This document shows positions 53,390 through 63,486 of a stretch of DNA of 64,000 nucleotides, one piece after another (the first letter of the stretch is position 1; each line of letters starts with the position of its first letter). Both the position numbers and the translations under genes were made by a program. The notes below the pieces were generated by a model, which was not told where the DNA came from, made no database searches, and worked only from the letters and a program-made list of their open reading frames with translations. The DNA comes from an uncultured Pelagibacteraceae bacterium. GTDB taxonomy: Bacteria > Pseudomonadota > Alphaproteobacteria > Pelagibacterales > Pelagibacteraceae. The stretch lies in contig CACHEU010000002.1 in assembly GCA_902578935.1 (NCBI GenBank), forward strand, positions 62,001 to 126,000, read 5' to 3'.

Positions 53390-54318
53390 AAGAAATTAAT
53401 TTGGGTTGTTCTTTCTAAATTAGAATAATGTGAATTAGAGAACATTTTTAATTTTTTTCGTTTTTCAACTCTTATTATACTGTCTTTTATTTTTTCTATG
53501 TCCTTTTCATAAACTTTTTCGCCCATTTTTTTTATAATAATTATGATATTTTCTAAAACTATAGGTTTTCCTATTTCATTTGTGCCCAAATCTTTTATAT
53601 TTTCATAAATTTTTCTTGATAATTTTTTTTCATTTATCCAACCTACATTCCCTCCCTGTTCTGCGGATTTGGCTATGCTAAATTTTTTTGCAGTATTTTC
53701 GAAACCTTCTATTTTTATATTGGCCATAATTTTTTTTACAGTAGGTTGAAAGTCTCCCTCAGGAAGATTAACTTGTATTTCAGACAGCAAGAACTGTCTG
53801 TTCGAATCTGTTTTCTGTATTTCAGAACTTATTTTTTCTTCAACTTCATTCATATTCAAAACCACTTTATTTTTGTAAATTTCAAAAATTAAACTATTCC
53901 ACTTTAGATCAATTTCAAATTTTCTTTTTAAATATTGAAAATCTATATTGTTTGCATTCATTATTTCTTTCAATCCATTTTGATCAGTTCCAAGATTTAT
54001 TGATGTTTTTTTTATTAACTTTTCAAGATCATTTTGATCATAATTTTTTATTCCATATTTTTTAATTTCAATTTCTTTTATCTTTCTTTTAATTAAAGAT
54101 TTTGCAGCTATATTTTTTATTTGCTCTTTATTTGAATTATCAATTTTATTGTTTGATATTATTGAAACTAATCTCATTTCTTTAACTAGATCCAGATAGG
54201 TAATTGGAAGATTGCCAACAGTTATAACTATAGAATTACTTATTTTGGCAAATGTCTGCGATGTTTGAAGTAAAAAAAAAAGAATAAATAAACAGTTTAA
54301 AATTTTTTCTCTTTTCAT
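53386..54318 (-). CDS. surA: SurA-like periplasmic chaperone/peptidyl-prolyl isomerase
   Basis: The 310-residue protein has a signal peptide (LNCLFILFFLLQTSQTFA), a SurA_N-like helical part (SIVITVGNLPITYLDLVKEMR) and one parvulin-like domain (FLLSEIQVNLPEGD, FSIAKSAEQGGNVGWINEKKL). It is short for SurA (usually about 430), which suggests a single PPIase domain. The position between lptD and pdxA is the conserved SurA locus, so the assignment to outer-membrane protein and LptD folding is strong. Confidence 0.88.
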   Translation of the reverse strand: MKREKILNCLFILFFLLQTSQTFAKISNSIVITVGNLPITYLDLVKEMRLVSIISNNKIDNSNKEQIKNIAAKSLIKRKIKEIEIKKYGIKNYDQNDLEKLIKKTSINLGTDQNGLKEIMNANNIDFQYLKRKFEIDLKWNSLIFEIYKNKVVLNMNEVEEKISSEIQKTDSNRQFLLSEIQVNLPEGDFQPTVKKIMANIKIEGFENTAKKFSIAKSAEQGGNVGWINEKKLSRKIYENIKDLGTNEIGKPIVLENIIIIIKKMGEKVYEKDIEKIKDSIIRVEKRKKLKMFSNSHYSNLERTTQINFL

Positions 54319-56658
54319 TTATTTCACTTTTGGACTTAATATGTCGCCTAATGGAATCAAAGATATTTGGAACATCAGTGAGTCATGGCTTTCAATATCT
54401 CTATCTTTATAAAATTCTCTTCTAAAAACTAAGCCAGCTCTCAAACAGTCATTTAAGTAGTCGTATGCTAAGCTGTAGAATTCTGTAGATTCTGTTTCTA
54501 AATTTCTTCTAATGTCAAAATTAAGTGAGTTGGAATCATTAAGTGTTAATTTTAGATCAGATTTAATATAATTTGTACTTCCAATGTGATTGTTTTCTTC
54601 AAGATATTTTAAGTTAAAGTCAGCGTTTCCTAATATTAAATTAGCTTCAAGATCGTTATAATTGATATCACTAAAGTTGTGATCGAGAGAAAATTCACTT
54701 GTTATTTTTAAATTTTCACTTATTTTTAGATGAGCTTGACCAACAACATCAGAAGTTTTTTGGTGAAGAGAACTTCTTAAAGGTATATCTGTATTTTCTT
54801 CAACATTGTAGACTTGTCCAATAGAGAGTGAGTAATTTTTTTCTCCAGGCACATTACCTTTTAAATCATTATTAGAAAATTCTATCCCAAAAGCCATGCT
54901 AGTACCTTTTTCTATTACGTCACCTTGAGAATTTTTATTCAAAGAAAATAAATTTGAATATGCTAATTTTAGATCGTCATCTTGAATGTTTCTCATATGT
55001 CCAGGAGCGGTTCTTAAAGATATTTTAGGAGTTAAAAAATTTACTTTATTTTTTTCAATATTAGTTTTTGTTAACGGAAGGCTTGCATTATAAGCAAGCG
55101 CACCAGTAGCCTGCGTTGCTAAACCATCTGTTTTGTACCTTTCAGCATCAGCTTCATAATTTGTAACCTTTAAAAGCCCTTCGAATTCTGATTGAATTCC
55201 TTTAAAATTTCCGAATGGTCTGGACTTCCAATTGAAATCGTTTATCCACATTTTTGTTGTTTGATCAACATCGTAGTTTTTTATATACGCATTGCTAAAA
55301 ACATCTACTAGCCCAACTCTTTCGTCAGCAAAAATATTACGTGAGAAAGATGCGCTTGGAACCATATATTCGTATCTTGTTCTATCAGTTTTTTTTAAAT
55401 CTTCGAATAAACTTGCAACCAAACCAAAAGAATTTTTTTCATCTTGAAATTCATATTTTATATTATTTTCAAGGATGTTCTTATCTGGACTAACAAGTTC
55501 AGTATTAATTTCATGAACTTCAAGATATGTAGGGTTAGAAACTCTTTCTATGTTTACTTGTAGATCATTAATATAATCATCATTCTCTGCAAAATTTACA
55601 TTTAGTTTAGCAAACAAATGGGATCTAGCACCAGGTAGTTTTGTGTTATTTGTTTTTTTGTAACCTTCGGTGTAGCTTGAATCTACTATCAAGAATGCAT
55701 TTTTAAATGACTGCCTATATTCATTCATAATTAAAATATTTTCGTTTGCATATAATTTTGGAGTGATGGTCATATCGCGGTCTTTTGACATTGCCCAAAA
55801 ATACGGAATTGTTGTACCAAAACCCACCATTGAATTATCTGTAAACCGAGGCATTAAAAATCCAGATTGTCTTTTTACAGTTGGATCAGGATGAAAGAAT
55901 TTTGGAAAGTAAAAAACGGGAAAATCATAAATTTTCATCACAGCATTATGGTAATAAATAGTTTTTTTTGGGTTATCATGCTCGATTTTTTCTGCTCTGA
56001 TGCTCCAAGGACATTTTTTATCTTCTCTCATTTTACATGAGGTAAAAACACCTTTTTCAACAATCGTTCTATCCCCTGATATCGTAGCACTATTTCCATA
56101 AAATCTTGGATCGTTTCTTTTGTCATCTTTAAGCAATTCGTCGTTAATAAATGATTTTACGTCACTACCAACTATTTTTTTATTTTTTTCGTCTATATAG
56201 ACCTCAGAAAATAGATATTTATTACTTCTGTTATCTGTAATTTCTATCTCTCCTTTTGAGAGAAACATGTTTTTTAAAGTTAGGTAATTAAACATTTGAA
56301 CGACGATTTCATTACCGGCAAGATCTTTAATTTTTGTATTATACTCTGAATAGATAAGTTTCTTTTTATCGTCATAAACAATATCTTGACCTTCTATCAC
56401 ATACTTTTCTGACGTTACTACTGTTGTTTCTCCTATTGTTTTTACCATACCATTTAATTTGTCATATTCTGCTTGTTCGCTGAAAATAACATTGTCCAAT
56501 TGATCTTTTATCTCAACATTTCCCTTCGCATAAATAATTTCCTTTTCTTTATCAACATCAACCTGTAATGCATTTATATAAAATTCCTTTCCATAAGAGT
56601 TTTTGGAAAAAAAACAAAACAAGACTAAAAGCAAATATTTATAAAAATTATTTTTCAT
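54319..56658 (-). CDS. lptD: LPS-assembly protein LptD
   Basis: The 779-residue protein has a signal peptide, an N-terminal OstA jellyroll (YINALQVDVDKEKEIIYAKGNVEI) and a large C-terminal beta barrel (from about 220, PVFYFPKFFHPDPTVKRQSGFLMPRF). LptD inserts lipopolysaccharide into the outer leaflet together with LptE. Few Cys residues are visible, so the E. coli-type disulfide pair may be altered. It is embedded in lptF-lptG-lptD-surA and overlaps lptG by 11 bases. Confidence 0.93.
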   Translation of the reverse strand: MKNNFYKYLLLVLFCFFSKNSYGKEFYINALQVDVDKEKEIIYAKGNVEIKDQLDNVIFSEQAEYDKLNGMVKTIGETTVVTSEKYVIEGQDIVYDDKKKLIYSEYNTKIKDLAGNEIVVQMFNYLTLKNMFLSKGEIEITDNRSNKYLFSEVYIDEKNKKIVGSDVKSFINDELLKDDKRNDPRFYGNSATISGDRTIVEKGVFTSCKMREDKKCPWSIRAEKIEHDNPKKTIYYHNAVMKIYDFPVFYFPKFFHPDPTVKRQSGFLMPRFTDNSMVGFGTTIPYFWAMSKDRDMTITPKLYANENILIMNEYRQSFKNAFLIVDSSYTEGYKKTNNTKLPGARSHLFAKLNVNFAENDDYINDLQVNIERVSNPTYLEVHEINTELVSPDKNILENNIKYEFQDEKNSFGLVASLFEDLKKTDRTRYEYMVPSASFSRNIFADERVGLVDVFSNAYIKNYDVDQTTKMWINDFNWKSRPFGNFKGIQSEFEGLLKVTNYEADAERYKTDGLATQATGALAYNASLPLTKTNIEKNKVNFLTPKISLRTAPGHMRNIQDDDLKLAYSNLFSLNKNSQGDVIEKGTSMAFGIEFSNNDLKGNVPGEKNYSLSIGQVYNVEENTDIPLRSSLHQKTSDVVGQAHLKISENLKITSEFSLDHNFSDINYNDLEANLILGNADFNLKYLEENNHIGSTNYIKSDLKLTLNDSNSLNFDIRRNLETESTEFYSLAYDYLNDCLRAGLVFRREFYKDRDIESHDSLMFQISLIPLGDILSPKVK

Positions 56659-57736
56659 TTATTTGTATAATCCCAACTGAACAAAATAGAGATAAAATAA
56701 TTATTGGTGACCACACCGAAAGCAAAAGCGGTATTCTTTCGGTAGCTCCCAAGGCTGTGGAAAAATTCTTAAAATAAAATATGACAACACACGAAATTAT
56801 AGACAGAAGCAAATAATAAGCATTTTGCCTTGTATTATTAGAATTTAGAGTAAAAATTCCAGCCAAACAAACCATTAGAACCAGAAAAAAAGGAAGAGAT
56901 AAATAGAAGTGTTTTTTTTCTTTTAATAATTTTGGGTTGTAACCTCTATTTATTAATTTATCCATATTCTTTATTAAATTGTAAAAAGATATTGTATCTA
57001 AATTAGAATAAATAGAATTTAATTTATCTTTACTGAAAGTAGATGGAAATTCTAATGCTTGAAACTCTTTTCTCTTGCCCTCATTCATATAATCTATCTC
57101 AAAACCTTCTTGTACAATCCATGGATTTGATGAAATATTAGCTTTTGAGCCTTCTATTCTTTTGATTAGTGAGTTTTTTTTGTCAAATTTATAAATCGAT
57201 ACATTAAGCAAAAGTTCACCTTCTAATTTCTGTGATTTGATTATACTTATATTGTTCTCACTTTTCTCTCTTATCCAAATACCATTTGTATTTATTGATG
57301 CAAGGTGAGATTTATCAATATCATATTTCCCCTTTATATCCTCATAGTACTTAACGATAACAGAGGTCATGGGAGTGAAGGCAAATAAAGTTATAATTCC
57401 AATAAAAATTGCACTAAAACAAAATAAAATTAAAAAATTTACATTGGATAATCCAAATGTTTTTAAAGATAAAATATCTCTATTATTTTTTAATTTAATG
57501 AAAACCCACATAGAAGATAAAAACAAGATAAACGGCAACATGTTAATAACAATGCTCGGTATAATCATTAAGGATAATGCTATAGGCAAACCTATTCCAA
57601 CATCATAGTTTTTGAAATAATTGATTTCTTCAAATAAATTTAATATTAATCCAAGGCAGCAGAAAATCAAAACCACATTAAAAAAACTCTTAAAAAACTC
57701 AGAAACTAAATATTTATTTAATACAAAATTATTCAT
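56648..57736 (-). CDS. lptG: LPS export permease LptG
   Basis: This 362-residue YjgP/YjgQ-family membrane protein has three helices near each end (for example FFNVVLIFCCLGLILNLFEE and LSLPFFLVLMVCLAGIFTL) and a periplasmic jellyroll between (about 130-260). It forms the LptB2FG ABC exporter with LptF. lptB is not in view. The gap to lptF is 2 bases. Confidence 0.87.
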   Translation of the reverse strand: MNNFVLNKYLVSEFFKSFFNVVLIFCCLGLILNLFEEINYFKNYDVGIGLPIALSLMIIPSIVINMLPFILFLSSMWVFIKLKNNRDILSLKTFGLSNVNFLILFCFSAIFIGIITLFAFTPMTSVIVKYYEDIKGKYDIDKSHLASINTNGIWIREKSENNISIIKSQKLEGELLLNVSIYKFDKKNSLIKRIEGSKANISSNPWIVQEGFEIDYMNEGKRKEFQALEFPSTFSKDKLNSIYSNLDTISFYNLIKNMDKLINRGYNPKLLKEKKHFYLSLPFFLVLMVCLAGIFTLNSNNTRQNAYYLLLSIISCVVIFYFKNFSTALGATERIPLLLSVWSPIIILSLFCSVGIIQINEK

Positions 57737-57738
57737 TT

Positions 57739-58884
57739 TTACCTTCTTAAATTTTCAAAATAAAATTTTCTAAACAGCATAAGATATAATATTGGCATAG
57801 AAAGAATTGGAATTAGATAGTATGTTATAGAGTAGGCAAAAGATTTTCCAGAATATCTAACCAAAATTTCTGCCATTACTAATGTAATAAAAGCTATTCC
57901 AAAATAAAAATATTTGTATAAATGTTTTCTCTTGCTATCACTTCTTCCAATAAGAAGGAAAGAACACAAAACAGCAACATAAGGTATGTACAGCGGCATT
58001 CCAAATCTTCTGTTAAATTCTGACATGGCATCTAACCTAGATTTTTTTGCACAATTTAATAACTTGTCCTGAAAATCTTTTTTGAATAAACAATCTATAA
58101 GAATTAAGGAAGAAGTCTCTTGAAGCTTTGTTTGTGTGATAGATTTAGTTTTTATTCCCCGTAAAAGCAAACTAGTTTTTTTAAAATTAACTGACTGAAT
58201 TTCTTTATCTTTATTTTCTGTTTGAATCGTTCCATTTTCTAGAGTTAAATAACTTCTATCTCTTTTCTGAATTTTTCCTGTTTCAGCAAAAATTGTTAGA
58301 CTACCTGAATCTCCAGAGGTATCCAATCCCTTTAGGATTTTTTTATCATCTCTTATAAAAATATTTTTCATTAAATCGTTTTCATCTTTTTCTTCAACAT
58401 AAATAGTTAAACCTTCGACAGTGTCATTGAATTGATTTGTTTTAATCATGCTCGAAATAAAATCTAAATTTGAAGATCTTATTAAAGATCTTGAATGATT
58501 TAAAATCTCTGGATTAATCATTGATGCAAGAACTATTTGAATTATGGTCACAAGAAAAGAAACACTTAAGAAAAAATTTACTATTCTTATTTTGTTTAAA
58601 CCTGCTGTCCATAAAATCATAAATTCACTCTCATCTTCAAATTTTAGAATCGTCAGAAATACCCCTAGAAGAAAGGACAGAGGTATGAATTTTGTTAAAA
58701 TTTTAGAAACATTTAATAGAGAATAGCCCAAGTAAACAGATACTGCATGGCCATCATCTACTATAAGGTCTAAATAATTAACAGCTTGTACAGCCCAAAC
58801 TATCGCAGTAAAAGTGAACAATACTATGAAGAAATACTTGCTTAGTTCTATGAAAAAGTGTTTATAAATTTTATTGCTCAACAT
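57739..58884 (-). CDS. lptF: LPS export permease LptF
   Basis: This 381-residue YjgP/YjgQ-family protein is the LptG partner. The N-terminal helix contains YFFIVLFTFTAIVWAVQAVNYL, followed by the ILTKFIPLSFLLGVFLTILKF helix pair, a periplasmic jellyroll with VEGLTIYVEEKDENDLM, and C-terminal helices. It is the first gene of the LPS export operon and shares its control gap with pepA. Confidence 0.87.
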   Translation of the reverse strand: MLSNKIYKHFFIELSKYFFIVLFTFTAIVWAVQAVNYLDLIVDDGHAVSVYLGYSLLNVSKILTKFIPLSFLLGVFLTILKFEDESEFMILWTAGLNKIRIVNFFLSVSFLVTIIQIVLASMINPEILNHSRSLIRSSNLDFISSMIKTNQFNDTVEGLTIYVEEKDENDLMKNIFIRDDKKILKGLDTSGDSGSLTIFAETGKIQKRDRSYLTLENGTIQTENKDKEIQSVNFKKTSLLLRGIKTKSITQTKLQETSSLILIDCLFKKDFQDKLLNCAKKSRLDAMSEFNRRFGMPLYIPYVAVLCSFLLIGRSDSKRKHLYKYFYFGIAFITLVMAEILVRYSGKSFAYSITYYLIPILSMPILYLMLFRKFYFENLRR

Positions 58885-58906
58885 TGTTACCGTTTTTGTA
58901 TATAAT
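58878..58906 (+). promoter_or_regulatory. Possible pepA promoter
   Basis: A perfect TATAAT (58901-58906) lies 17 bases after TCAACA (58878-58883, four of six matches to -35), 40 bases before the pepA ATG. The -35 is weak and overlaps the lptF start region. Confidence 0.35.
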
Positions 58907-58946
58907 TAAAGCAAGTTATTAGGAATTTCAATCTTAGGTTGACCAA

Positions 58947-60416
58947 ATGATAAATTTTACGAAGAAATTTGATGATAAATGTGAAAATTTGGGTTTTTTT
59001 GTACCCGCGGACAAGCCAATTATAAAAACATCAAAACTTAATGAGGGAGACAAAGACAGAGTTAATCAATTTTTAAAAAAAATTGAAAAAAGTAAAGATA
59101 AAAAAAAGCTACATTCTTTCGACATATCAAATAACAAAAAGTGTTTCATAATAATTTTAAGTGAAAAATTAATTAATTTTGAATTAAATGATTTGGGTGG
59201 TTTGTTTAGAAATTTAATTAGCTCTCACAAAGACTTAAAAAGTATTCATTTGCTTGTTTCAGAAAATGTTAAAAACAAAAAACTTTCGGATGAGGAATTA
59301 ATTTCTGAATTTTTATATGGATATATTTTAAAAAGTTATTCCTTTGAAAAATATAAAAGTAAAAAAAAATCAGACTCATCAATAAAAATTGATATTTGTG
59401 TTAACAATCCTGAAAAATTTAACAAACAATTTCAAACTTTTTCATCTGTAAAAGAGGGAGTCTTTTTGGCAAGAGATTTAGTTTCAGAACCACCTAATGA
59501 ACTTAATCCTAAAAATTATACAGAAGAAATAAAGAAATTAAATAAATTAGGTCTGAAAATTGAAGTGTTTGGGGAAAAAGATTTAAAAAAAATGGGAATG
59601 AATTCCCTACTTGGAGTTGGAAAAGGAAGTGCAAACGAAACATTTTTAGTTACAATTAAATGGAATGGTAAAAAAGAAAAAGGAAAACCAATTTGTTTTG
59701 TTGGAAAGGGAGTTTGTTTTGACACCGGAGGAATTTCTTTAAAACCAGCTAGATTCATGGAAGAAATGAAATATGACATGGGAGGTTCGGCAGTTGTAGT
59801 AGGTTTGATGAAAACGTTAGCATTAAGAAAAGCAAAAGTGAATGCCGTTGGTGTTGTTGGCTTGGTTGAGAATATGCCTGGATCAAACGCTCAAAGACCT
59901 GGCGATATAGTAAAATCTTATTCTGGTAAAACAATCGAAGTTTTAAATACAGATGCAGAAGGAAGATTGGTTTTAGCAGACGCACTTGCTTATGCAGAAA
60001 AACAATTTGAACCAAGATTTATAATTGATCTTGCAACTTTAACTGGAGCAATAATAATAGCTTTAGGAGAAGAATATGCAGGACTTTTTTCCAATGATGA
60101 TAAATTATCAGAACAATTATCTAAAATTGGAAATTCTATTAATGAAAAAGTTTGGAGATTACCGTTACACAAAAACTATGATAAATTAATAAATTCAAAA
60201 TATGCAGATGTACAAAATATAAATTATGCTGGTGGAGCAGGTTCTATAACGGCTGCTCAATTTCTTCAAAGATTTATTAGCAAGGATGTACCGTGGGTTC
60301 ATTTGGATATTGCAGGCATGGCATTTTCAAAAAAAGCAGCAAATATAAATTCAGGTGGTGCAACAGGTTTTGGTGTAAGATTGTTGAATGATTTAGTGAA
60401 AAAACATTACGAATAA
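58947..60416 (+). CDS. pepA: Leucyl aminopeptidase (cytosol aminopeptidase, M17)
   Basis: The 489-residue aminopeptidase has a lysine-rich N-terminal domain and the M17 catalytic core: FVGKGVCFDTGGISLKPA, EMKYDMGGSAVV and the signature NTDAEGRLVLADAL (metal and substrate ligands). It trims N-terminal residues from peptides, and in some bacteria PepA also binds DNA. The spacing to ndk is 4 bases. The start is the first ATG after the divergent gap. Confidence 0.95.
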   Translation: MINFTKKFDDKCENLGFFVPADKPIIKTSKLNEGDKDRVNQFLKKIEKSKDKKKLHSFDISNNKKCFIIILSEKLINFELNDLGGLFRNLISSHKDLKSIHLLVSENVKNKKLSDEELISEFLYGYILKSYSFEKYKSKKKSDSSIKIDICVNNPEKFNKQFQTFSSVKEGVFLARDLVSEPPNELNPKNYTEEIKKLNKLGLKIEVFGEKDLKKMGMNSLLGVGKGSANETFLVTIKWNGKKEKGKPICFVGKGVCFDTGGISLKPARFMEEMKYDMGGSAVVVGLMKTLALRKAKVNAVGVVGLVENMPGSNAQRPGDIVKSYSGKTIEVLNTDAEGRLVLADALAYAEKQFEPRFIIDLATLTGAIIIALGEEYAGLFSNDDKLSEQLSKIGNSINEKVWRLPLHKNYDKLINSKYADVQNINYAGGAGSITAAQFLQRFISKDVPWVHLDIAGMAFSKKAANINSGGATGFGVRLLNDLVKKHYE

Positions 60417-60420
60417 ATTC

Positions 60421-60825
60421 ATGATCCAACAAACTTTGTCAATTATAAAACCAGATGCCGTTGAAAGAAATCTTTCAGAAGATATAAAGAAAAAATTTTT
60501 AGAAAATAAGTTAAAAATTATAAAAATAAAAAAGATTCAGATCACCAAAGATGAAGCGTCAGAGTTTTATAAAGTTCACCAATCGAAGCCATTTTATGAA
60601 AAATTATGTAGTTATTTATCATCAGGACCAATTGTGGTTATGATTTTAGAGGGTGAAAACGCTATTCAGGAAAACAGAAGAATAATGGGAGCAACAGATC
60701 CAAAAAATGCGGAAGAAGGTACAATAAGAAAAGAATATGGAATTTCTATAGATAAAAATTCAGTTCATGGCTCAGACTCCCCAGACAATGCTAAAAAAGA
60801 AATTGATTTCTTTTTTAAAAATTAA
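60421..60825 (+). CDS. ndk: Nucleoside diphosphate kinase
   Basis: The 134-residue Ndk has TLSIIKPDAVERN, NRRIMGATDPKNAEEGTIR and the catalytic His in SVHGSDSPDNAKKEI. It balances NTP and dNTP pools. It is co-directional with pepA and overlaps purN with a TTAA shared stop. Confidence 0.96.
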   Translation: MIQQTLSIIKPDAVERNLSEDIKKKFLENKLKIIKIKKIQITKDEASEFYKVHQSKPFYEKLCSYLSSGPIVVMILEGENAIQENRRIMGATDPKNAEEGTIRKEYGISIDKNSVHGSDSPDNAKKEIDFFFKN

Positions 60826-61388
60826 CTTAGTCTATAAATTTTTCTTATAGCCATTGAGTAGGCTTTATATTCTTCTAACTGAACTTTCTTTTTTAATATT
60901 TCGGGATTGTCACCAGTATTTATCGAAACTCTTTTCTTAATAATTGCTTTTCCGTTATCTAATTTTTCATTAACAAAATGGACGGTACATCCTGTCATTT
61001 TTTCTCCAGCATTCAAAGCACGTTTAAAAGTATTTAAACCTTTATATTTAGGTAATAGAGATGGGTGGATATTAATGATATTGCCTCTAAAATTTCTAAT
61101 AAAGCTTTTCGATAGTACATACATGAATCCAGCTAAACATATAAGTTTTATTTTTCTGCTAAATAATTCTTTTAAAGCAATTTTCTCAAATTTTTCTTTA
61201 CTTACCTCTAAAACAATGTGTGGTATGGAAAATTTTTTTGCAAAATAGATTCCAGCAGCACTTTTTTTGTTTGATATTACTAAGTTTATGTTAATAGGAA
61301 AATTATAATCCCTAGAATTCCTTATTATTGACCTCAAGTTAGTTCCTGACCCAGATATAAATACACAAGCTTTCTTTTTCTTTACCAT
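60822..61388 (-). CDS. purN: Phosphoribosylglycinamide formyltransferase
   Basis: The 188-residue folate enzyme adds the first formyl group in purine synthesis. FISGSGTNLRSIIRN is the phosphate loop, NIHPSLLPKYKGLNTFKRAL contains the catalytic Asn-His, and GCTVHFVNEKLDNGKAI completes the site. The 5' end overlaps purM by 7 bases, so purM and purN form an operon. Confidence 0.95.
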   Translation of the reverse strand: MVKKKKACVFISGSGTNLRSIIRNSRDYNFPININLVISNKKSAAGIYFAKKFSIPHIVLEVSKEKFEKIALKELFSRKIKLICLAGFMYVLSKSFIRNFRGNIINIHPSLLPKYKGLNTFKRALNAGEKMTGCTVHFVNEKLDNGKAIIKKRVSINTGDNPEILKKKVQLEEYKAYSMAIRKIYRLS

Positions 61389-62410
61389 CTAATTTTTTTT
61401 AATAAATTTATTTTTTTTGAAGATTTTGAAATAAACCCAATCTCATAAGGTTGTAAATTTTTATTAAAACACTTTTTTAATTTAGAAACTTTCTTTTTAT
61501 CTGTTATTAAGCAAAAACCTACACCACAATTAAAAGTTCTCAGCATTTCCATATCACTAATATTTTTACTCTTAAGCCATTTGAAAATTTTAAGCACTCT
61601 TATCTTAGACAGATCTATATTTATAGTTAAATTATTAGGAATGGATCTTGTTATATTTTCTATAATACCTCCGCCAGTAATATTTGCTGAGGAATTAATT
61701 AAGTTTTTTTCAACAAGATTTAAAACTTCCCTTGTGTAAATTTTTGTTGGTTTTAGTAATTCTTTTTTTAAAAAGCTATCAATTTTAGAATTTTTTAAAA
61801 TTTTTCTGACCAAGGAGAATCCATTGGAGTGCAACCCACTCGATGGTATTGCTAGTATTATATTTTTATTTTTTACTTTGTTTTTAGTTATAACTTTTTT
61901 TTTTGAGACTATCCCAACCGAAAAGCCTGCTAGATCGAATTTGTCTTTATCGTATGTTCCAGGCATTTCTGCCGTTTCTCCTCCCACCAAGACACAATCA
62001 GAAATCTTGCATCCACTTATTATACCTTTGATAATTTTTTTCATTTTAGTAAGTTTTATTTTGCCTGTTGCTATATAATCTAAAAAGAATAGTGGTTTAG
62101 CTCCTTGAACTATAAGATCGTTAACGCACATGGCGACCAGATCTATTCCTATAGTATCAAATTTGTTAAATTTGTTTGCAATTTCTAGTTTTGTACCAAC
62201 ACCATCAGTGCTGGCGACTAAAACAGGGTCCTTTATTTTTAGTTGTTTAATATCAAATAAAGAAGCAAACTTACCTATATTGCCCTTGTTAAACTTAGAT
62301 AGTTTTTTTTTAAAGGTTTGTTGTGAGTATTTTTGAATATATTTTGTAAATTTATCTGCAGTTTCAATGTTTACACCACTTTTTTTATAACTATTTTTTG
62401 TTTTTTTCAT
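61382..62410 (-). CDS. purM: Phosphoribosylformylglycinamidine cyclo-ligase (AIR synthetase)
   Basis: The 342-residue enzyme has YKKSGVNIETADKF, VASTDGVGTKLEIA, IDLVAMCVNDLIVQGAKPLFFLDY, GGETAEMPGTY, and SGLHSNGFSLVRKIL with GGGIIENI. All are AIR-synthetase signatures. It forms AIR from FGAM. It is the first gene of a purM-purN operon and diverges from the DUF2066 gene across 25 bases. Confidence 0.96.
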   Translation of the reverse strand: MKKTKNSYKKSGVNIETADKFTKYIQKYSQQTFKKKLSKFNKGNIGKFASLFDIKQLKIKDPVLVASTDGVGTKLEIANKFNKFDTIGIDLVAMCVNDLIVQGAKPLFFLDYIATGKIKLTKMKKIIKGIISGCKISDCVLVGGETAEMPGTYDKDKFDLAGFSVGIVSKKKVITKNKVKNKNIILAIPSSGLHSNGFSLVRKILKNSKIDSFLKKELLKPTKIYTREVLNLVEKNLINSSANITGGGIIENITRSIPNNLTINIDLSKIRVLKIFKWLKSKNISDMEMLRTFNCGVGFCLITDKKKVSKLKKCFNKNLQPYEIGFISKSSKKINLLKKIRW

Positions 62411-62435
62411 GAATAAAATGATAATTAGGTAGCTT

Positions 62436-63485
62436 ATGAAAAAAATTATTATTTTCTCTTTAATAATATTATTTTTTACAAAAACTCAAAATGTTTTCAG
62501 TAGCACAGATACTTTTACTGTTGATAATATTGAGGTGATCGGAACGATAAACGATCAAAACTATAAAAATAGGCAATTAGAAAGAGCATTTAGAAAGGGT
62601 TTTGAAAAATTAATTTCAAACATAGTTAAAAGAGAAGATCAAAAAGAATTATTTAGTACAAACTTAAAAACAGTCAAGCTTTTGCTTTCAAATTATAGAA
62701 TCGTGGAGGAAAGCACCAAGGGTAACGAACACAAGTTAATAGTCGATATTACCTTCGATAGAAATTCAGTGAGTCAATTTTTGTTCAAACAAAACATATC
62801 TTACGCAGAGGTTAAAAAACTAGAGATAATTATTTATCCTATTGTGATCTTAAATTCAGAATTAAGCATGTTTTCAAAAAACAAATTTTTTGAAGAATGG
62901 AATGAGAATAAAGATTTTGAAAATATAACCTTTGTATTGCCCGTAGAAGATGTTGACGATATTGATTTCATTAAAAAAAATTTATCTGTACTAGAAGAAA
63001 TTAATCTAAATAGAATTGTTGATAATTATGAAATTAGAAATAGCGCTATTTTAATTTTCAGATATGATAATAAAAAACTAAATGCTTTTATGAAAACTAA
63101 ACTAGAAGGTGTTAAAAAAGCCAAAAAGATTGATTTTGAATCAGAAGAATTAGAAAACAAAGAATCTAGAAACAACATAATAAGAAGCGCCAAATATTAT
63201 ATTAACGAACTATGGAAAGAAGAAAACTTGATTGATATTTCAGTACCCTCATACCTTGTTGTTAATACCAAAATCAAAGATTCAAACTCTCTAGAAGAAA
63301 TAATTAAAATAATGAAAAAAATTAGTTTAATTGATAACCACATCGTTCAAGAATTAGATAGTGAATCTGCCAAAATAAAAATTAAATTTTTTGGAAAAAT
63401 TCAAAGTTTACAAAATAGTTTTCTTAGAAATGGTGTCGAATTTAAAATCTTGGATGATGAATGGAATTTAAATTTAAAGAGCTAA
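62436..63485 (+). CDS. Periplasmic DUF2066 family protein
   Basis: The 349-residue protein has a signal peptide (IIIFSLIILFFTKTQNVFS) and a DUF2066-type body (RAFRKGFEKLISNIVKRED, YRIVEESTKGNEHKLIVDITFDRNSVSQFL). The function of the family is unknown. Its neighbourhood, purM divergent and hda downstream, is a conserved alphaproteobacterial arrangement as I recall. It may act in the cell envelope. Confidence 0.75.
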   Translation: MKKIIIFSLIILFFTKTQNVFSSTDTFTVDNIEVIGTINDQNYKNRQLERAFRKGFEKLISNIVKREDQKELFSTNLKTVKLLLSNYRIVEESTKGNEHKLIVDITFDRNSVSQFLFKQNISYAEVKKLEIIIYPIVILNSELSMFSKNKFFEEWNENKDFENITFVLPVEDVDDIDFIKKNLSVLEEINLNRIVDNYEIRNSAILIFRYDNKKLNAFMKTKLEGVKKAKKIDFESEELENKESRNNIIRSAKYYINELWKEENLIDISVPSYLVVNTKIKDSNSLEEIIKIMKKISLIDNHIVQELDSESAKIKIKFFGKIQSLQNSFLRNGVEFKILDDEWNLNLKS

Positions 63486-63486
63486 A

